NCBI RefSeq assembly: GCF_029714185.1
Contig: NZ_CP121671.1
Span: 620,001-684,000 of the forward strand
Direction of reading: 5' to 3'
DNA from: Halobacillus naozhouensis
Lineage (GTDB): Bacteria > Bacillota > Bacilli > Bacillales > Halobacillaceae
Length of the DNA: 64,000 nucleotides
The translations under genes were made by a program, and so were the position numbers. Positions 59,498 to 64,000 of the stretch are shown one piece after another (the first letter of the stretch is position 1; each line of letters begins with the position of its first letter). The notes under the pieces were generated by a model. That model was not told the DNA's origin, ran no database searches, and was given only the letters and a program-made list of their open reading frames with translations.

Positions 59498-60553
59498 TTG
59501 GATGCGGCCCCAGGCGGTGAGGGGAGAGTAGCCTATACCGTGAAAGAACCGCTTGGGGTTGTGGGAGCGATCACGCCTTTTAATTTTCCGATGAATTTAG
59601 TGGCCCATAAAGTTGGCCCTGCCATAGCTTCTGGAAATACCGTCATTTTAAAACCTGCGGGTCAAACGCCGCTGTCTGCTTATTTCCTTGCCGAACTTCT
59701 GCATGAAGCAGGATTGCCGTCAGGAGCGTTTAACGTAGTAACGGGCAGTGGATCTGTTGTCGGGGAGAAGCTTGTCACAGATGAGAGAGTAAAGAAAATT
59801 TCCTTTACCGGAAGCCCGGAAGTAGGCATTGGTATTCGCAATAAGGCAAAACTTAAGCCCGTAACGCTTGAATTGGGATCTAATGCAGCTGTAATCGTAG
59901 ACAAAGATGTGGAGGTTGAAAAAATCGTTTCACGCTGTGTAACCGGAGCATTTGGCTTTCAAGGACAAGTGTGTATTTCGCTTCAAAGAGTTTATGTTCA
60001 TGAAGAAAATTATGATCGTTTCGTTGAACATTTTGTTAAAGCGGCTAAACATCTAAAGGTTGGCGATCCGTTAGATCCGGATACAGATGTGTCCGCATTA
60101 ATCAGCCCTAAAGATGTAGATCGTACATTGGAATGGATTGATGAAGCAAAACAACATGGAGCGGAAATAGCAACAGGTGGAACGAGCGAAGGGAACCTAT
60201 TACATCCAACCGTTTTACTCGGAGTAGATGCCCAATCGAAAGTTTCCTGTCAGGAAGTTTTTGCCCCAATCGTTTTAATTAACAAAGTCAAATCTGTTGA
60301 GGAAGCGATTGATGTAGTGAATGACTCGCGCTATGGTTTGCAGGCAGGAATCTATACGGAAAATGTCCGTACCGCTATGAACGCGACGAAAAAACTGCAT
60401 GTCGGAGGGGTGTTGATCAATGACATTCCAACCTTCCGTGTTGATCATATGCCGTATGGCGGAGTCAAGGAAAGTGGAGTCGGGAGAGAAGGAATTAAGT
60501 ATGCCATTGAAGAAATGACAGAGCTAAAACTAGTCATCTTTAACAATAATTAA
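59498..60553 (+). pseudogene. N-terminally truncated aldehyde dehydrogenase
   Basis: 351 residues of an ALDH-superfamily enzyme that lack about 120-130 N-terminal residues. Retained are the cofactor region (AITPFNFPMN, VILKPAGQTPLS), the general-base Glu in LELGSNA, the catalytic Cys in GQVCISLQR, and the terminal YGGVKESGVGREG. The missing part includes the first strand-loop region of the Rossmann fold. No ribosome binding site precedes the first in-frame codon TTG 59498. The start coincides with the truncated permease fragment on the minus strand, so a rearrangement cut both genes. It could still be translated from a weak start, so activity is unlikely but not excluded. Confidence 0.72.
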
Positions 60554-60576
60554 TACTGATAAGGGAGGATTCATAA

Positions 60577-61710
60577 ATGATTATTGGAGTTCCAAAAGAG
60601 GTAAAAAATAATGAAAATCGTGTGGCACTGACACCAGCCGGGGCCATGAGCCTTATCAATGCAGGTCACCAAGTAATAATTGAAACGGAGGCAGGGCTTG
60701 GCAGCGGATTTAGCGATGCATCCTATCGTGAAGTAGGGGCGATTGTTGAATTAGATGTAGCGAACGTTTGGGCAGACGCAGAGATGGTAATGAAGGTGAA
60801 AGAACCGCTTTCTAGCGAATATCACTATTTCCGAAAAGGGTTGATTTTGTTTACTTACTTACATTTAGCAGCTGAACCGGAACTGACGAAGGCCTTAGTA
60901 GAAAAAGAAGTAACAGCGATTGCCTATGAAACGGTTCAAGTTGAAAACGCATTGCCCTTGCTCACGCCGATGAGTGAAGTTGCTGGAAGGATGTCCGCTC
61001 AAATTGGAGCTCAGTTTCTTGAGAAACCTCATCGTGGAAGAGGGGTGCTTCTTTCGGGAGTACCAGGTGTCAGACGCGGAAAGGTAACTGTAATTGGCGG
61101 TGGAGTGGTAGGAACCAATGCAGCTAAAATTGCGATGGGGCTAGGTGCAGATGTAACCATTATCGATTTGAGTCCAGATCGTTTGCGTCAGTTTGATGAT
61201 ATCTTTGGGGATCAGATCCAAACACTGATGTCAAACCCATTAAACATTGCCGAAGCAGTGGCTGAATCCGATTTAGTCATCGGCGCTGTCCTTATCCCAG
61301 GGGCTAAGGCACCAAAACTTGTCACAGAAGACATGATTAAATCCATGAATCCTGGTTCCGTTGTTGTGGATGTTGCCATCGACCAGGGCGGTATCATTGA
61401 GACGGCTGATCAAATCACGACACACGATCATCCAACCTATACAAAGCATGACGTCGTTCATTATGCCGTTGCCAACATGCCAGGTGCTGTGCCGCGGACT
61501 TCTACAAATGGTCTGACCAATGTGACGGTGCCGTATGCCTTGCAAATTGCCAGTAAAGGTGTGGAGAAGGCTATCGCGGATAATCCTGGACTTGAATTAG
61601 GATTAAATACGGCAAGTGGAGCAGTCACATACAAGGCTGTAGCAGGTGACCTTGGATATGAGTATGTGGATCCAAAAGAAACGTTGGCTAAGGTTAAAGC
61701 ATTAAATTAA
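60577..61710 (+). CDS. ald: Alanine dehydrogenase
   Basis: A 377-residue enzyme that reversibly deaminates L-alanine to pyruvate with NAD+. MIIGVPKEVKNNENRVALTP is the start typical of the family. The substrate Lys lies in MKVKEPL and the catalytic His in FTYLHLAAE. NAD-binding GGGVVGTNAAKIAMGLGADV and the MPGAVPRTSTNGLTN box are complete. Full length for the family. In Bacillus it supports growth on alanine and is needed for sporulation. ATG after GGGAGG. Confidence 0.96.
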   Translation: MIIGVPKEVKNNENRVALTPAGAMSLINAGHQVIIETEAGLGSGFSDASYREVGAIVELDVANVWADAEMVMKVKEPLSSEYHYFRKGLILFTYLHLAAEPELTKALVEKEVTAIAYETVQVENALPLLTPMSEVAGRMSAQIGAQFLEKPHRGRGVLLSGVPGVRRGKVTVIGGGVVGTNAAKIAMGLGADVTIIDLSPDRLRQFDDIFGDQIQTLMSNPLNIAEAVAESDLVIGAVLIPGAKAPKLVTEDMIKSMNPGSVVVDVAIDQGGIIETADQITTHDHPTYTKHDVVHYAVANMPGAVPRTSTNGLTNVTVPYALQIASKGVEKAIADNPGLELGLNTASGAVTYKAVAGDLGYEYVDPKETLAKVKALN

Positions 61711-61725
61711 ATGATTAAACAGATT

Positions 61726-61759
61726 CCCCTTAATTTTTCATTGGATTAAGGGGCTTTCT
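61726..61759 (+). terminator. Intrinsic terminator of ald
   Basis: A 9-bp stem CCCCTTAAT/ATTAAGGGG (61726-61734 with 61745-61753) and a T-rich tail. Confidence 0.8.
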
Positions 61760-61788
61760 TTAAAAGCAGGAAAAGGCAGGTGAAATAG

Positions 61789-62052
61789 ATGACCATTCAC
61801 GAAGTCATGCCTATACAGTGGGACAGCAGGGAGATTGTTACAAGTCCTATTTTGGGCAGGGTCGAAGAGATACGGGTCAAGTTAGGGGATATAATAAAGG
61901 AAGGACAGCCATTGTTAGCAATAAAAAAAGAACAGGGGAGCCTAGACCATATTGCAGCAGGAATTGGCGGGATGGTGGAAAACCTGAACGTAAAAATAGG
62001 AGACAAGGTGGTCCAAGGAGAAGTTTTAGTTTTCATTAAAGGAGACTTATAG
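61789..62052 (+). CDS. Lipoyl/biotinyl-domain-like small protein without the usual lysine
   Basis: An 87-residue protein that is almost entirely a barrel-sandwich (biotinyl/lipoyl) domain: TSPILGRVEEIRVKLGDIIK, then LLAIKK, then GIGGMVENLNVKIGDKVVQ. The two half-repeats are symmetrical. At the hairpin where a carrier domain has Asp-Lys-Ala or Met-Lys-Met, this protein has KKEQGSLDH, and the position of the modified Lys is Gly. So it may not carry a cofactor. ATG start with GCAGGTGA upstream. Alone; no carboxylase or dehydrogenase nearby. Confidence 0.6.
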   Translation: MTIHEVMPIQWDSREIVTSPILGRVEEIRVKLGDIIKEGQPLLAIKKEQGSLDHIAAGIGGMVENLNVKIGDKVVQGEVLVFIKGDL

Positions 62053-62263
62053 AATCAGTGGAAACTGTAATTAATTATCCATAGTAGGGCGAAGGGGATA
62101 ATGTCTATCCCCTTTGCAAAATCATAAATGAATGATCTCGGAATGATTTAATGTATAGTAACTCCAGGTACCACGTGTTTCTTTTTCAATAACTTGGGCA
62201 TTCATCAATTTTTTTTAATTTAATGAAGGTGTAGTTGATTGTATTTTGAAAAGCAAATATTAA
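62053..62263. other. Intergenic region before the ars remnant
   Basis: A 12-bp hairpin GCGAAGGGGATA/TATCCCCTTTGC at 62089-62117 without a T tract follows the preceding gene and could end its transcript weakly. Otherwise AT-rich, no gene. Confidence 0.4.
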
Positions 62264-62285
62264 ATCAAAATAATAATAATTTGAT
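62264..62285. promoter_or_regulatory. Candidate ArsR operator
   Basis: The palindrome ATCAAA-N10-TTTGAT in a very AT-rich segment upstream of the arsR remnant resembles the ArsR-family operators of arsenic operons. Confidence 0.45.
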
Positions 62286-62372
62286 ATATTATACGTTATG
62301 AAAGTTAGGTACAGAAAAATACAATACAAATATAGGCATATGCTAATATACTATTTGAGCGAGGTGATGTTC

Positions 62373-62510
62373 ATGGATAAAACAACGATTGAATTAGAAA
62401 CCGCTGCCCAAACATTGAAGCTATTGGGTGATAGAACACGCTTAACCATTATGGGATTAATAAAAGATGGGGAGTGCTGCGTTTGTGAATTTGTCGAAGT
62501 ACTGCAATAA
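62373..62510 (+). pseudogene. arsR remnant (N-terminal 45 codons)
   Basis: Reads MDKTTIELETAAQTLKLLGD and GECCVCEFVEVLQ, the start of an ArsR-family arsenic repressor including the metal-binding C-V-C. It ends at a stop codon before the DNA-recognition helix because the rest of the gene is deleted: the bases of the stop codon already belong to the arsC sequence that follows. ATG 62373 follows GAGGTGATG. The protein could not bind DNA. Confidence 0.8.
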
Positions 62511-62893
62511 ACTCTTGCAGAAGTCAAATCGCTGAAGGTTGGGCGAAAAAATATTTAGGAAAAGAATGGGACGTAAAAAGCGCTGGAATCGAAGCTCATG
62601 GATTGAATCCAAACGCTGTGAAAGCGATGAACGAGGTGGGAATCGATATTTCCAGTCAGCAATCAGATATGATTGATCCTGAGATTTTCAATCATGCCGA
62701 TTTAATGGTTACTTTATGTGGGGACGCCGCAGATAAGTGTCTGATCACTCCTCCTCATGTAAAAAGAGAGCACTGGGGCTTTGATGACCCGGCTAAAGCT
62801 GAGGGAACAGATGGGGAAAAATGGGCAGTCTTCCAGCGTGTTCGTGATCAAATTGGGGAGCGGATTCAGCGGTTTGCAGAAACGGGTGAATAA
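62510..62893 (+). pseudogene. arsC remnant, 5'-truncated thioredoxin-dependent arsenate reductase
   Basis: From NSCRSQIAEGWAKKYLG to the end (IQRFAETGE) it follows arsenate reductase ArsC in one open frame, but the first about 11 residues with the start codon and the first catalytic Cys of the CxGNSCR phosphate loop are missing. The other catalytic cysteines are present in VTLCGDAADKC. It directly abuts the arsR remnant in another reading frame, so the end of arsR, the efflux pump and the start of arsC were lost in one deletion. A downstream internal ATG (62603) cannot give an active enzyme. Confidence 0.8.
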
Positions 62894-62901
62894 AAAATAA
62901 G

Positions 62902-62935
62902 AATCGCCAGAACGCTCAGTTTCTGGCGATTTTTG
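62902..62935. terminator. Intrinsic terminator after the ars remnant
   Basis: An 11-bp stem AATCGCCAGAA/TTCTGGCGATT (62902-62912 with 62921-62931) followed by T. It may also serve the small convergent gene. Confidence 0.82.
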
Positions 62936-62955
62936 GTATGGGTTGGGAAAGTGAG

Positions 62956-63066
62956 TTACTTTTCCCCTTCCCAGGCGATTAGGACTTTACCGAATTCTTT
63001 TTCAAGAGTTTCTAATTTTTCTCGTTCAGTCTCTGAGAGAGTTGCCAACTGGTAGTCATTCTTCAA
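62956..63066 (-). CDS. Small 36-aa conserved-looking protein
   Basis: A very short gene read on the minus strand from TTG 63066, with a perfect AAGGAGG 7 nt upstream. The peptide is KNDYQLATLSETEREKLETL followed by EKEFGKVLIAWEGEK: one amphipathic helix and a short hydrophobic end. Similar tiny proteins are known to me from other Bacillaceae, but with no function. The good ribosome binding site and codon pattern favour expression. Confidence 0.6.
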   Translation of the reverse strand: MKNDYQLATLSETEREKLETLEKEFGKVLIAWEGEK

Positions 63067-63283
63067 AGTAAAACCTCCTTATCTAAACTCTCCTTAAAGT
63101 ATTCGTTAATAAGCAAAAACTATTCTGTGATACTGTTTTTGTTATGGGAATTTATTGTATAATGGGAAAATTGTTCATCTACATGCTCTTGTCCCCTTAT
63201 GTATACCATGGTAGAGTTTAATATAATATGACAGAATATTATGGTAAAAATTAATCCTAGTTAGGTTTCAATGGAGGTATTTT
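63067..63283. other. Divergent promoter region
   Basis: About 217 bp between the tiny gene and the aminopeptidase. AT-rich, no gene. Confidence 0.35.
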
Positions 63284-64000
63284 ATGAAAAAATTACTCGT
63301 CTATGCATTGCTCGCTATTTGGGTATTTGCAGGGTTAGGAACACAAGGAGTTCAAGCTAAGGGTGCCCAACAATACGGTGAAATTTCGTTTGACCATGTA
63401 TCCTATCTAGCAACCGAAATTGGCGATCGTGTTGCTGGAACAACTGGAGAAGAATTGGCACGGGATTATATCTATCAAACTTTTGAACAATTAGGCTATC
63501 AGCCGGAGGTACAGCCTTTCTCATTCAGTGGTCCGAACAAAAATAAGATCCATTCTGCAAACGTTACAGCTGTCAAGCCCGGGCGCTCTAAACATGAAAT
63601 TATTATTGGGGCTCACTACGACACGGTAAATCGAGTGGAGGGTGTGGATGATAATGGTTCTGGTGTAGGAGTAATGCTTGAGGTGGCAGAGAAAATCCAG
63701 AACATAGATACTCCTTACACGATTCGTTTTATCGCTTTTGGTGCAGAAGAAACTGGGTTAAGAGGATCGAATTATTATGTTTCACAAATGACGAAACCTG
63801 AGATTAATCACACTAAGGCCATGATTAACTTGGACAGCCTGGCAGTGGGGGATATGAGATACGTCCATGGAAACGCTGGTAAAAAAGGATGGGTCAGAGA
63901 ACTAGCGCTAGACATCAGTAATGAGTTAGACATCGATCTTCATGTGAATCCTGGACTGAATCCGCATTATCCCAAGGGAACAACAGGAGATTGGAGCGAC
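63284..64000 (+). CDS. Secreted M28-family aminopeptidase (3' end outside window)
   Basis: The first 239 codons of a zinc aminopeptidase. A signal peptide (KKLLVYALLAIWVFAGLGT, cleavage near VQAKG) leads into the catalytic domain: IIGAHYDTVNRVEGVDDNGSG carries the first His and bridging Asp zinc ligands split over two stretches, and FGAEETGLRGSNYY the catalytic Glu. NLDSLAVGD adds another ligand position. It resembles the B. subtilis YwaD-type enzyme. ATG after GGAGG. The gene runs off the right edge, so the C-terminus is unknown. Confidence 0.9.
   Translation, partial: MKKLLVYALLAIWVFAGLGTQGVQAKGAQQYGEISFDHVSYLATEIGDRVAGTTGEELARDYIYQTFEQLGYQPEVQPFSFSGPNKNKIHSANVTAVKPGRSKHEIIIGAHYDTVNRVEGVDDNGSGVGVMLEVAEKIQNIDTPYTIRFIAFGAEETGLRGSNYYVSQMTKPEINHTKAMINLDSLAVGDMRYVHGNAGKKGWVRELALDISNELDIDLHVNPGLNPHYPKGTTGDWSD

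Noticed and set aside
1..64000. CRISPR array, rRNA, tRNA, insertion sequence or prophage
   Set aside because: No spaced repeats, tRNA cloverleaf, rRNA sequence, transposase or phage gene was recognised on either strand.

Overview
The window looks like chromosomal DNA of a moderately halophilic, endospore-forming Bacillaceae, with Halobacillus or a close relative as the best guess. The evidence is an alpha/beta small acid-soluble spore protein, strong AAGGAGG-type ribosome binding sites with frequent GTG and TTG starts, Bacillus-style regulatory sites (cre, Rex, a SigB-like promoter, guanine and c-di-AMP riboswitches) and a salt-adaptation gene set: two NhaC-family antiporters, a BCCT osmolyte carrier, KtrAB and a sodium:solute symporter. 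I saw no rRNA, tRNA, CRISPR array, transposase or prophage. Genus and gene symbols are from memory of families, not from a search.

Layout. 1-2.1 kb: end of an NhaC antiporter and an FG-GAP protein. 2.3-4.5 kb: decayed 4-hydroxyphenylacetate catabolic module (hpaG and hpaE relics around a LysR gene). 4.7-7.3 kb: two-component system followed by two small membrane proteins. 7.8-8.3 kb: an unassigned structured RNA with its own promoter and terminator, then an excisionase-like HTH gene. 8.3-16.6 kb: amidohydrolase, RidA, second NhaC antiporter, acyl-CoA ligase with a cre site, AI-2E-family permease, APH(6)-like kinase and a DUF4064-type protein. 16.7-18.5 kb: CstA behind a pseudoknotted leader with a terminator. 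18.5-19.5 kb: SigO/YvrJ/RsoA-like split sigma factor cluster. 19.7-21.4 kb: Fpg-like glycosylase plus endonuclease IV. 21.4-29 kb: membrane proteins, CtaG, IlvE, a YdhK-like lipoprotein, a possible spore-surface protein, a sugar isomerase and the BCCT carrier. 29-35 kb: SASP, PEP carboxylase, DUF2294 and DUF2254 proteins. 35-42 kb: Rex-box NADH oxidase, sppA-yteJ, a DUF3231 protein and c-di-AMP-riboswitch-controlled ktrAB. 42-54.9 kb: PhoD, a phosphodiester glycosidase with a SPOR region, flotillin, an amidohydrolase-symporter pair and xpt-pbuX with a guanine riboswitch. 55-64 kb: hydrolase, VanW, a ywqM/ywqN-like divergent pair, a BsuPI lipoprotein, a rearrangement junction between two truncated genes, alanine dehydrogenase, a lipoyl-like small protein, a deletion-scarred ars operon and the start of a secreted M28 aminopeptidase.

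Themes. Ion and osmolyte homeostasis runs through the window (NhaC twice, KtrAB under c-di-AMP control, BCCT, SSS). Carbon and redox control is visible as cre sites, Rex-controlled NADH oxidase, PEP carboxylase, CstA and alanine dehydrogenase. At least three places carry gene-decay scars (hpa, APC permease/ALDH, ars). I found no clearly new multi-gene system. The most original signals are two unassigned structured RNAs (7858-7977 and 16777-16880), the split sigma factor cluster, and the three decay scars.
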